Notes under the pieces: model-generated
Database searches by the model: none
Seen by the model: the letters and a program-made list of their open reading frames with translations, nothing else
Told to the model about the DNA's origin: nothing
DNA from: Prunus persica
Lineage: Eukaryota; Streptophyta; Magnoliopsida; Rosales; Rosaceae
Direction: 5' to 3'
NCBI RefSeq assembly: GCF_000346465.2
Contig: NC_034012.1
Coordinates: 5,174,081 to 5,238,080, forward strand
Length of the DNA: 64,000 nucleotides
Made by a program: the position numbers and the translations under genes
Shown: one piece after another, positions 25,336 to 37,423 of the stretch
Position numbering within the stretch: position 1 is the stretch's first letter
How the letters are laid out: every line of letters starts with the position of its first letter

Positions 25336-28300
25336 ATGCTAAATTTTGGCAGGGCCAGAAGTCAGTCAAGGACCAATAGATCCATGTCTCTTGGAGGTGA
25401 CATTTCCTTTTCCTTGGATAATCTTTTCTGTTCTGTCATGTTAATTCAATTTCGTCAAGTGGTTAACATTATTTTAGTATATATACAGCTTTTTTTTATT
25501 GCCTTATAGTTTAAGCTTTTCAATTTCACCATTCTAAAAAGAATGAATTTTGTTATTATCACCGTGCCTTCTGATAAAAGGAGATTAGAAGGAGGTTGAA
25601 CGGAAATAAGAGTCCTCGAAATGTGTTTATTATGTAGGTCTTTGTATTCAAAGAATACTCTAATTTACCCCCTTTTTTTCTTTCTTTTTTTAACTGCATT
25701 GGGTAGGAATTTTCTGCTTGAATTATATGAAAGTTTTAAGCCTGTGTACTGAACCCTGTTGTGCTTGTAGGCATGGATTATCCAGATCCCAAGAGGAAGA
25801 ACAATTTCGTAGGAAAAATTCTTCTGGCTGCTACCCTTACAGCATTATGCATTATCATGCTGAAACAGTCCCCATCTTTCAATACCCCAAGCATGGTAAT
25901 CCCTTAATCCTACGATTTTTGTATCAAAGTGATTATCGGCTTAATGATCCTTTTTTTCTTAATGCAATATTATCCCTTCCTGATTAGATAATTTTCAATA
26001 TCTCTTTTTACTACTCTTGCCCCATTTGACCATTACCCAACGATAATTGTTTTAGTTTTTAGGTCTGACATATTAGAGAATGTTTCAGTTGCATAGGCTG
26101 GTATACCTGTTTCAGTTCAATTGTAGCACACTTATCGCTTGTTTATTTATTTTATCTACCATGCTGCTAAAAGCAATCTTCCATGAATTTAAACTTGTGA
26201 AGGTTTTCTTATTGCCCTATATGCTTATTGTGTATGTTGGCATAACACTTTGGTTACTTTGACTTTGCTTTTAACAGTTTTAATGATACAATAGTTTGTT
26301 TTTATTGTTTAAACTTGAAGAATGAGCATTTAAATGTGGAAGAATACTATTACTTCTTAAGATATGTAGGACATCTCACATTTTGTTAAGTTGTATGGGA
26401 CTCTGATTCCTATGCGTCTAGAGATATTGAATGCGTTTCTCCAAAACAGCACAAAAGTGTCTTTGTGGCTGTCTAGTTAATGAAAGTTGCCATAATATAT
26501 GGCAACCATGCATCCAAGGACATAGTACAATAGATGAGGCTGTCTGAACAATTAAGGGGTCCAAATAGCCTCACTGTTTTCTAGGACATCATAAGAGGGA
26601 TCAGAAGATGATGTTAATTTTAGTCATCCTCACAGGAGAAATCATTATCATCATTTTATCATCTTGCTTCTGGTTGGGATTATCAAACTTGATCCAGCGT
26701 GTTTTCTTTTCGCTTTTTGTCTATTACCTGCTTGGGTTCAATTGAAGTGTCCTCTGCAATCTTCTTGTCGTTTGACAGAGTGATAGCACATATATTTTTT
26801 TTTGTTTTTGATTTGTTGGTTTGGCCACATATTCTGCGTATTTTGTTTGTTTTTAATACTTAGATATGAAAACTTGGATACAAGAATCAGGAAGTTCTAT
26901 GAACTTTTTCTTACCATGTACAATTTATTTCTGTCCAGTTCTCCCTTCATGAATCAGGGGTAACCCATGTCCTAGTAACAGGAGGTGCTGGATATATTGG
27001 TTCACATGCTGCATTTCGACTTCTAAAGGATTCATATCGTGTAACTATCGTGGTAGGTTTCTTTGGGATTAAGTTGCGAGTCTTCTTTGTAATTTAACTT
27101 GATAATTACTGTATATCTTTAAGGATTTTTTTTTTTTTTTGACAGGATAACCTCTCACGGGGAAACCTAGGTGCAATCAAGGTTCTCCAAGAACTATTTC
27201 CTGAACCTGGAAGGCTTCAGTTTATTTATGCTGACTTGGGGGATGCAAAATCCGTATCCTTGTGATGTCCTTGATAAGTATTTTCAAAAAAATTATGCAA
27301 ATAAAAAAGGATAAGTTCCAATGTAGCCCTTAACTGAATACTCCAGGTTAACAAAATTTTTTCAGAAAATGCTTTTGATGCTGTGATGCATTTTGCAGCT
27401 GTTGCATACGTGGGGGAAAGCACCCTTGATCCACTTAAGTGAGTACTATGCATGAACTATAGCAGGACCATTTATATTTTTCAAATTATGCTTGTCTTGC
27501 TTGTGCAGTTTTTTTGTACATGAGGTGGTAAAAGTGAATGAGTTTTCACCGGAACTCTTTTTATTCAAGAAATTATTGATTTTTTCCCTTGGTGATGCTA
27601 TGTGGATTGCAATACATGAATTGCAGCTTAGGGTTAGGAACTTAGGGGGTAATGTTGGATGTTGATATGGTAGTTTATATTTCTCGCTGACAGAAAGGAA
27701 AAGTCTTGTGCTTCCTTTATTACAAGGCAAAAAGGCGTATAAAAGTTTTAGATGACAGAAAGCCTGACTTTCTGGAATTTCTGAAAAGCATGCTTGTTTT
27801 ACTTGTGTGATCTGTCTAGCTAGTAAGGCTCAATGAGTTTCAGTGGAACTTCTTTGATTCAAGAAATTTTGGATTTTTGTTCTTATTGCTGCAAGGATAA
27901 GAATACAGGAGTTGTAGCTATAAGGGTTACAGGAATTGTAGCTCATTCTAGTCCACAAGAGGGCGCCTATAGAAGTTTTAAGTGACAAAAAACACTGATA
28001 TTTTGGAATTTGTTGAATTGCTTTCACTGGGCTGCACCATTATTTTTAAAATTTTAATAAGAAATCTATTCAGCTTTCCTTAATAATATTCAACTTTTTC
28101 CACATTAAATTTTTTTAAATGTCTTACCTGTGCTTGAATCATATTGTTTTTGGTGTTAACTTCCTTGTTATATATTGTTTTCAGTTTTGAGGTTTTGATG
28201 TTTGCTCTTCTGTTTCTTTGATGACCTCTTGTTGTTTTCATTTGCATTGTTTCTGGCGGCTTGTTTTCTTGTGGGTGGTTCTTAAGTTTTTGTGGACTGC

Positions 28301-30364
28301 TGGTCCACATTGATTCTACTCCCTTTTATACCTTACTAATATAACACATCCAGAAAAAGAAAAGACTTCCTATATGGCTATCCTTTGATATAAGCAAGTC
28401 AAATGGTGCTTTTGGCTATAACATTTGCAAATAATCTTATTAATGATATTTTTGGCTTTTTGCACAGGTATTACCACAATATTACGTCGAATACCTTGGT
28501 GGTTTTGGAGTCAATGGCTGCACATGGTGTGAAGACTTTGATATATTCTAGTACGTGTGCAACATATGGGGAACCTGAGAAGATGCCTATTACTGAAGAA
28601 ACTCCACAGGTGGGTTGCTTCCAAGAAATAAACTTGTTTAGTTGTTGATTTTGATGGTCTGGCAATAAATTCACATGACTGCATAATTTAGGTCCCAATT
28701 AATCCGTATGGAAAAGCTAAGAAGATGGCAGAAGATATTATCTTGGATTTCTCTAAGAATTCAGACATGGCAGTCATGGTCCTCAGGTTGGTTTCCTAAT
28801 AACAAATTTTTTTTTTCCAAACCTTTTGATGTTTTTTGAATTGTTCTTAACCTAGGTACCTTCCTGTGAGTAACCTTGTTTAGTAACCATTTTGTCACCA
28901 TTTGTTTGAAGTTATCTTCCTTTGCCAGTGAAACATGAATCACGTGGCAATATTTTTGACCATTTTGTCATCTTGAACTTTTCATAGCTTAAGTCCTGCT
29001 TTTCTTCTATAAAGTCATGTGGCGGTTGGACTTGAAACCTTGGTACGCCACCTGGGCTTTGGCTTAGGTGGCAATGAATGCGGGGGTTTGGATGGGGATT
29101 TTGTTGAACTTGAGAACCTTTGCGTGATTTCTGATGGTTATGGCTCTATTCCATTTTACAAATTGGCTCTCTGCACAAAGCTAGTATGCTTTACTTTTTC
29201 TTTTAGTTGCAAGTTTCCTTAGGTTTTTGTTCACAATTATGTTCATCTTTGTCTATATTTCTTTGGATTAGGGAAGGTCAGCAACTTGTCTCATTTCCTG
29301 TATAATGAGCACAATAAAACTTCAAGCCCATGTGATATTTTCTGTATACTGAGCAACTTGTCACAAAACTTTTTTTCTTTCAAATTTTGGAATCTTTCAG
29401 GTACTTCAATGTGATTGGGTCGGATCCAGAGGGCAGATTAGGCGAAGCCCCCAGACCTGAGCTTCGTGAGCATGGACGAATATCAGGTGCTTGTTTTGAT
29501 GCAGCTCGCGGCATTATTCCTGGGCTAAAGGTATGCTGTTGTGTAATTAACTGATACAGATGGAGTTATAGGTTTGGTTATTAAAGTTATGACTAGCCCA
29601 CCGTATTTAATTATGAAAACCCTACATTAATCATTTGAAAAAAAAATTCATACTCATTGTTACATGCCATAAAGGGGAAAAAGAAAACAGATGTTTGGGA
29701 TTTAAAAGCATGTACATATATCTAAGATGATTTTCATCGTCTTCATCTCACTAGTAAAGTTGGGATGTTTCGTATGTTTGGACAATGGACAGTTAGTTTT
29801 CTCAAGTCATCTTTCCCAATGATCTTTGAAGTGGTTGGAATTTTAGTAATGAAAGTGCTTTGCAGGTTAGAGGTACAGATTATAAAACATCTGATGGCAC
29901 TTGCATAAGGGACTATATAGATGTCACTGATTTGGTTGATGCTCATGTGAAAGCTCTCCAGCATGCACAGCCCCGTAAAGTGGGAATCTACAATGTTGGC
30001 ACTGGAAAAGGTAGGGGTAAATGGAATCAATACAAATTTAACTGCATTTCTTATTGTACAAGAGATTTTGTAGTGAATAGCAGAATTTGGTCCTAAGCTT
30101 GTATGTGGCTGTCTATTACCAGGTAGTTCAGTAAAGGAGTTCGTGGAGGCATGCAAGAAGGCAACTGGGGTGGACATCAAAGTTGATTTCCTTCCCCGTC
30201 GGCCTGGCGACTATGCTGAGGTCTATAGTGACCCATCTAAGATCCTGCGTGAACTCAACTGGACAGCTCAACACACCAATCTTCAAGAGAGTTTGCAGGT
30301 TGCGTGGAGATGGCAAAAGTCACACCGTGATGGGTACGGAACCCCTTTGGTGATGTATTCTTGA
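25336..30364 (+). CDS. MUR4: UDP-arabinose 4-epimerase (UDP-xylose 4-epimerase), MUR4-like
   Basis: Ten exons: 25336-25396, 25771-25895, 26939-27052, 27146-27253, 27347-27438, 28468-28609, 28692-28786, 29401-29530, 29866-30010, 30123-30364. They join to 417 residues, close to Arabidopsis MUR4. The enzyme interconverts UDP-xylose and UDP-arabinopyranose in the Golgi, feeding arabinose into pectin, arabinogalactan and xylan. The N-terminus is a type II signal anchor (about residues 34-51). The NAD-binding GGAGYIG motif follows at 77-83. The extended SDR active site has S195/T196 in SSTCATYG and Y220/K224 in PYGKAK. All ten exons are in phase with GT-AG introns. Plants also have cytosolic GALE-type epimerases with this activity, but they lack the anchor. 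It converges on the epsilon-COP gene. Confidence 0.96.
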
Positions 30365-31668
30365 ACGGAACCCCGTTGGCAATGTCTTTTTGAAATGGTC
30401 ACGGCATTGCATAGCATGAAGATAGACACAATATCCCTTGCAGTGCATGACTCAAGCCACTCTTCTTTAGCTCAGTTAGAAGAGGGGGGGTTTCAGAATT
30501 CCCCATTAACCAAAAAGAGAAGGCTGAGGGGTTTCAGAATTAATATTAATTTTTTGTTCTCATTGTATTATGTTTATTCTTTAGTAATAGTAGCAACCGC
30601 AGCCCATACTGTGGCCCGAAAAAAAAGGAGCAGCCTATCTGTTACATGTATTCGAATGATGATATAGTTCAATAATGATGCCCAGGAGCAGTATAGCTTT
30701 TATCCTATCTCTCTGTCTTTCTTTTCTCTCCTTGGTATCCAATGCTTGTTCGTAGTGGTTTAATTTTGACATCTGCTCCATCCAGATCTTCAGGGATTCC
30801 ATTGTCTACGGCCTTGTTAGTAGATTTGTGTATTTATACATGTACCAAGTTATTTTTTAAAAATACTAAATTTTTTGGTACACTTTTCAATCATACAAAA
30901 GAATACACACGTATTATACACTTCAAATTAAGTACACGTTTTGAAAAAATAATATAGATAAAATTCAAGCATGAATAAAGAGTTGATTGGTTCTTTACAT
31001 TCTATTTTCTTTGAGAAGGAATGCTTGTGTTAACCTTTGAAGGCTGTTAGGTTGGTCGTTTGTAAGGGCTGGAAATCAATATACTTGTAATCGTAAATTT
31101 GGAACCACTCAATTTTCTGTTGAAAAAATGAAAAGAAAAGAAACGCTGAGGTGAAAGCAGTAGTCTTAGCACAGAAAAGAAAGGAGCTTCCACTTATTCA
31201 AAATCCACAAAACCCACAAAAAGATGCAAGGTTTCGAGGAGATCAAGCAAAGCCAACTGTGGCAAGTAGACCCACCTTTGATTAAGATTCAAAAGATAAT
31301 AAGAATGTAGGACTTATCCCATCAATTAAATTCTGACATGCAACAATGGCAAGAATCATGCTTACCACAATATATACAAATAACACTCTGAAAAAACTGA
31401 AAGCAGTTGCAATTAATCACAAACTTGGAATACACATTGTTGAAATCATGAAACCAAACCCATAATTGACATTTTTATATGAGGTACCTTATCCAACAAT
31501 GAGATTAAGAACCAACACTACAAAGATTTGATCCGTGTATCCAAATACATCTTTCCAATTAAATTTATATATTATCAGCTTAAAAATCAAAAGAAGCTCC
31601 GTCACGAAAGGTGTAACGAGTATACAATAGCATTAAACAGCTCTTGTGTAAAAACCACTTCAGAGATT
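30365..31668. other. Convergent 3' flanks of the epimerase and epsilon-COP genes
   Basis: The 3' UTR of the epimerase probably ends near 30690. It contains a 12-base direct repeat (ggtttcagaatt at about 30489 and 30532). The rest is AT-rich, without recognisable genes or repeats, up to the 3' UTR of the gene on the other strand. Confidence 0.5.
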
Positions 31669-33982
31669 TCAAGCAACTGATTGGATAGCTCTGTCAAATC
31701 CCTCTTCTGCAGCTGCGGCCCGTTTGACGAGCACGTGATCTGGGTGCCCAAGTTTCAATTGGCTGAAAAGCAGTGAAAATCCAATCATTCAGCATTATAT
31801 TCTATAGTATCACCTACTTTATATGACATACAACTTCATAATTCCAGTCCTCTCATGAAATAACAAAACTTATGGATGAGACGAAAAAGAAATTTTGTGT
31901 TCTAGTGGCAGGATACATTAGCCAATACCTGAGAAAACGAGAAGGTGATTTTCCAAGGTGAAGATAGCATACAACGAGGTTGGCCAGAGTTTCCGGATCC
32001 TTTGCATCCTGTGACAAATGACACATCACTTCAAAATCTTAAGGAAACACATACAATCCAATGCCATCTCAACAGTCGCAATATGAGAATGCTTAAATGT
32101 ATTAATAGAACACTAAAATCCATGACTTGGCAGTTGATGGGAAAGTAGATGAACATGGAGAAAATATAAATAGAGGGAAACAAGAAAAGCAGCGCAATGT
32201 AACAAAGTGGTGGTAGAACTCATTTTTTACTAGATCTAGTGAAATAAGAATTCTGATTATATGTATACATAGTCAGATCTTAGTTGAGTATGCATAAGAT
32301 GTTTTCATGTAATTTTGTTTACCATGACCTAAACTTTATGAAATTTGTGCACTTGACTGGATACAAACTATACACACCTTAAAATCTCTAGAAAACCCAA
32401 GAAGTTATTACTGAGATACTTGCCTTGGTCAGTGCTTCAACAAGAAGGCTTTCAGCTTCATCAAAGTTTCCCATGTGCATGCAGCAAACAGCCTTTCCAT
32501 TCAGGATCAAACTTGTAACCTGAGACTTCTCAGAGAAATCTTGGAAGATGAGATATGCCTCCTGTATCTTTGAACCACCCTGATTTCGAAGAATGTGAAA
32601 TTACAAAAGTGCACTATGATGTCTAGTCTGCAAGACGAACTAAAAAGGAAAAGAAAATACTTAATTACCACTGCCAGATTCAACCATGCATTCGCAAGTT
32701 GAGTTAGTGTGTGGTCCTCGTCAACCTGTTGCATGACCCTCAGCTGTCTCTCAGCATAATCTGACCTATGCATTTTAAGGAATATTTGGATATTCAATGC
32801 ATTCCTGAAAAAGCATAAGCAGCATGTATCAGGCTTCAGAGAATAGCAAAATCATCAGTATTGATATTTCTGCTTCCCGCTTCAACACTTAAATAACAGG
32901 TGACTACATGGTAATGCATTAACAAGTAAAGGCACAGCTTATCAATAGCCTCAGTATAAATTACATCAAAGATTAATTTTCTAGGTCTGGAAGGCACTAT
33001 CCAACAGAAGGCAAGGCGTATATTGCATAAGCCATCTAGAATTTACAAGCATGCAAATGCAATTGGTTTCTATAGTTCACACGTTAGGGACCTTAGAGTT
33101 TGTTTCAGTTTACTTTTTCCTTAATAAAAAAAGAAAAGGGTTTTCAAATTATTTGGTAGAACCCTCTAATTAACTTCCTTTCTTGATCTAATGGGACTAG
33201 CTAGCTAAAAGCTGAACGAACAGAAACATAATCACAAATCAAGCTAAAGAAACTAAAATGTGAAGCATTTCCTGTGCATCCCGTTTTAAAGATAATAACA
33301 ATGTAAAGCTGAGAGAAAATCTAACAGTGAAGTTATCTTTTTGAACTACGATTTTTAATCCGAACATGATCTTCAGTGAAATTAGAGTATGAAAAGGCCC
33401 AAGTGAATGTGAAGTTAAAAATTATACGTACAGCTCCATTGTGCCTCCAGCATTGGTGTGTTTGAGTGCTTCATTGTAGTCCTGTTCATGCATGAAGACT
33501 GTCCCAGCAATCAGCCTCAGAATAGGGTTGTTTCCGATGCCCGGATCTGCCAACAACTCCTTTAGACTCGAGATCGCCGATTCCTGCAAAACACGACGCC
33601 TTTCATTTCATCACATCTCCATCCAATCCAATTCGATTCGATTCAATTGTTTGTGATTCTAAAACAGAAATCTAGGGATCAAAAATTGAAAATTGAAGAT
33701 GAAGACGATCGGACGAACCCTGTAATCGGGGCCGGTGAGGTAGAGAGCGAGGAGCTTGACGGCCTGGAGAGGCGTGGCGGCGGAGGCGTCGATCTCATTG
33801 ATGACGAGTTGGTAGCTGCCGAGGGCTATGTAAGAGCGGAAGACGAGGCAGTCTCTCTCGACGGCGTCGTCTGGAGAGAGATTGGGAAGCTCGCTGTTGT
33901 TAATGGCGGCCTGGTAGGCGCCCAAGTAGAAGTTGTTGCGAAGATTGAAGAGGTGGTCTGGTCCTGCTGCTACTGCTGCCAT
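31669..33982 (-). CDS. Coatomer subunit epsilon (epsilon-COP)
   Basis: Six exons: 33982-33719, 33583-33432, 32804-32669, 32579-32424, 32008-31929, 31762-31669. They join to 293 residues, the usual plant length. Epsilon-COP is an all-helical, TPR-like solenoid that pairs with alpha-COP in the outer COPI coat for Golgi-to-ER and intra-Golgi traffic. Recognisable blocks are DHLFNLRNNFYLGAYQAAIN near the start, DAKDPETLANLVVCYLHLGK, and the C-terminal HPDHVLVKRAAAAEEGFDRA. The intron between exons 4 and 5 begins GCAAGT rather than GT, and only this donor keeps the conserved LTK-DAKDPETL join. The ATG at 33980-33982 fits the known N-terminus. Confidence 0.97.
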
Positions 33983-34949
33983 TGTTTCGATTTCGATTTG
34001 CTCTGCTTTGCAGATTGCAGTTACAGATCTGAGAGAGAGGGTGGTGAACAAAGGCTATAGAGGGCCGATTATTTTGAAGTTATGAAATTTATGTTGATGT
34101 AGAAAGATTTAATGGCCCAACCCAAAACTCACTTTTAAACCCAATGTGTGTGAAAAGGGTGTTTCTAAAATATATAATTTTTTTTTTTTGGGAGAAAGAG
34201 AAAATTAAGAAAGCTCAATACATTCATCTTAAAAATTCAGAGCACGATTCCATTTGAACTCTAACAAGTAGTTATATTCATTAAGAAATTTTAATAAAGA
34301 TTATCATTTCCGATTTACTTTTGAGTAACGAGTAAAACTCACGATTCGTTTTCTTATATAATTTTAAAGTAAACTCTGAATACATGCAATTACTCACAAA
34401 TAAACTCGATAAATATCATGTTTACAATTACATTTTAAAGTGCAATCAACGTAATTAGGTAAATGATCATTCGTTTGAAGAACTTTTACATATTATGTCA
34501 ATCTCTCTCTCTCTTTCTTAAGTTTTTTGGGTTTATGTAGCAAAATCATTCAAATCAGCTAGTTTAGGTTGGTGAGTTATTGGTGTGAAACTCTCCAGTC
34601 CCAGTACACAAAGCAAGATAACTTCAGGGCACACAGAATCAAAAGGCACTGTTATGTTGTTTTCTTGGCAAAGCCTTCTTGGACAGCCAACTCCCAACTT
34701 TAGTGGTCAGGGAGGCAGGTAACAAGCTGAAGAAATTCCAAATGAACAAAAGCCAAATTTTGGCACCTTATTCATCTTTTATTTGCTCTTCCCTCTAAAT
34801 TTAGCATGGATTTTCTTGAAGATAATATACTCAAGACTGTAATTTTAAGAAAGTTCATTTCATTTCATTTCAAGAGCAAACACACACTCACACAGCACAA
34901 GCAATACATTTGATACATTAAAAAAAGAGAGCTATGGCATCAACATTGT
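33983..34949. other. Upstream region of epsilon-COP and 3' flank of the CASP-like gene
   Basis: The first 100 bp is the epsilon-COP leader. The middle is AT-rich with one short CT run (about 34503-34516). No gene, repeat or RNA signature was seen. Confidence 0.5.
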
Positions 34950-35803
34950 CTATTTTGTTTTAAGTAGTTTGACAATGGACAACACTGTAATAACCAGCAG
35001 GAGGAGGAGCCCCACGTAGGAAGCAATGAGGGCACCGCCGCCGTGGTCGCAGAACTTGTGGAACTTGTCACATATTTTGTTCCACCTCGCATGCGAATTA
35101 CCGTTCTTCCCTAGCTGTGCCATGAAGGTTGCTGCACCATCACCTGAAGATGCCAGGGACACAGTCATCTGCATAATACAAATTAGATTAGTATTCGGAT
35201 TAAGCTCTTAATGTTGCTTTACATAAAAGTTTTAAGTGAAGAAAAGAAGTTTGGCTACTATTGAGATCAAGAATAGAAATGGGAGGTGCGAGTTTTGATA
35301 TAATACCACGTCTAAAATGGCCACCATCACCAGGCGAAGGGCTTTGTCCTTGAACTTGTCTCCAAAGAAGTGCACTGTGATCATGGAGAGGTTATGAAGG
35401 CTGGCCATCCCATTAGCTATCACAAAGAACCTGTATCAACGAATCAAATTTTTTTTTTTCATTTCGGTTTGTTTTTAGTCAGATAAAACACAAACTCTCT
35501 CATAAACAATGACCAACTTAGTTATAATTCATGAGGAGAAAGAAAATGAGAGAGTACTGCTGAGGCTTACACATTTGCTGGATTGTGTTGAAACTTGGCT
35601 GTGAGGGTGGCTCTAACTGGGGTTGTCCCAATGGTGGCAACCACCAAGGACTTGGTCTCTTTGTTGAGCGCCATTACAACAGTTGCAGAGGCTGTGGCCA
35701 AAAATGCCACCACCCTCAGTATGACAATGGTCCAATCCGTCGGCTTTGTCACCGCCACAAAAGCTGACGCATCCTGTGGTTTCTCCCCATTTTCTATAGC
35801 CAT
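34950..35803 (-). CDS. CASP-like membrane protein, subfamily 1B type
   Basis: Three exons, 35803-35571, 35430-35307 and 35168-34950, join to 191 residues. Four transmembrane segments are visible at about residues 23-46, 78-98, 108-132 and 162-187. The family's marker Arg is in segment 1 (ILRVVAF) and its Asp in segment 3 (AILDVM), with the typical FFVIANGMASLHN stretch. CASP proteins scaffold Casparian-strip lignin deposition; CASP-likes of this subfamily lie at the plasma membrane with mostly unknown jobs. The ATG at 35801-35803 begins MAIENGEK. The frame continues upstream, but only with non-ATG codons. The Arabidopsis counterpart is, as I recall it, a neighbour of LSD1 and JMJ14, just as here. 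Confidence 0.92.
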
Positions 35804-37423
35804 GGTTGAATGAGTGGCAGAGAGAAGTGAATATTTTGTTGCTGCTAGATAGAGGGGCTTCTTATAGTGTTTAGAGGAAGGTGGATAGACCAACAAAATC
35901 AGTTGTTAAGTCTAAGAAGCCAAGTGAAGCATATATCTAGTTTCTTTGAGTTGTCTAACTATCCACTAACTTTTGGTATGTAGGTGTAGGTAGTTTGGAA
36001 TTTTTTTTTTTTTTTTTTTTTGCCCTCAGTTTGGAAAACTTTTTAACCCTAAACTGCAGATCCATTGGGCCAACAAATTTACCAACCTTAGTTTAATCTT
36101 GTTCCTGCGCATAGACATCGCCAATTTTGACAATATTCACTTTGAGCTCCTATTTCCTTCAATTATTATTGGTAGGGTGTTGTTAAATCCTAAAATTAAT
36201 CGAGCACAACATATTATTAAATTATTTATTTAATATAAAATGGTAAAATAATAATAATAATTTGTGAAATAAATATAATTTTAATAAGTACACCATATTC
36301 ACCATATTCAACTCTAATCAAATCAATCATTCGATGAATTAGCAATTCAGAAGGCAAGAACAAAATAAAGTTAAATTCGTCTCAAGGACAACAGATGGGA
36401 CGTTAATATTAACCTTAAGCTCATGGCTTTTGGTACTCCTCAATTAATGAGGACATGCATCAACTAAGTCGGCAGCTGTTAGACAACTACAGTGTAATGC
36501 ATCAAGGCAACCACCAATGGACGAATCATGTTCTCCGGACCACATTAATGCCGAGAAGTTTGCAACACCCGTCTATATGTGATATCTAGCACATCAAATC
36601 ATGCCCATTAGCAGCAGTTACGCATCTAAATTCATTTCTCTTCTGTTTCATGCATGATCATGAACTTGAAGCCCTTCTGAATACTACAGCCCAATTCTTG
36701 AATAAATTTGGTGTTGTGTGAGTGTATTAAAGTGTACCAACGATATTTTTGATAGCAAAATAGAGTGTACTTATTTAATTTAATTTTTTAATTAAAATAT
36801 TAAGATGTACTTAAATCATAAGGTACACTCAATTAATTTTATGATTCTTTTAACACCACCCGTATTATTGTTATTATCCTTCTAGTTTATAAATTGTTAC
36901 TGCTACTTGATAATTAATACTTTAATCAATGCAAGATCAAAACGTTCATCAAAGCTCCAAGTTGAGTAGTTTTGTAGTTTGAAAAAACATATATAGGTCA
37001 GCTCATGAGCAACCAACCACCACGGGAACTCGATTTACTGCCGATCAATCGAATAGGTTTAAAATTGAATAGAAGAGATAGTCCGAGCACTATAAATAAC
37101 AACAATTAAACAAAATAAATTGTTTAAATACAAAACAAATGTTTGACAATTGGATTTGTAGTTTGAAAAGTAGTTTGAAATCATATATACTTTTATGTGC
37201 AGTCACTCAACTTGAACACGCGGGTGATACAGCAATTACAAGAATGATATAGGAATGTCCTCTCCAATTCAAGTCTCTTTAATAGTACATGATACATTTA
37301 TCTGACGCCTCATATGTGAAATCATTTCTCGCACAGGTGTTTATGAACAACTCCAATAAAATATACACCAATTTTGATGTCTATCTTCCAAGTAATGTGT
37401 AATAAGGACAGAATCCCGCTGTA
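35804..37423. other. Intergenic between the CASP-like and LSD1 genes
   Basis: It holds the CASP-like promoter nearest 35804, a T-run at 36000-36022, and then AT-rich DNA. No coding frame or repeat family was recognised. The last 200 bp is probably the LSD1 3' UTR. Confidence 0.5.

Noticed and set aside
30465..30500. tagctcagttagaagag resembling a tRNA box A
   Set aside because: No box B (ggttcgaatcc) or acceptor stem follows; it lies in the 3' region of the epimerase gene.
33983..34051. Longer N-terminus for epsilon-COP
   Set aside because: The upstream extension begins at a TTG. The ATG at 33982 matches the family N-terminus.
33647..34060. 137-codon frame opposite epsilon-COP exon 1
   Set aside because: An antisense shadow of a G+C-rich coding exon. 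It crosses a splice site and matches no family.
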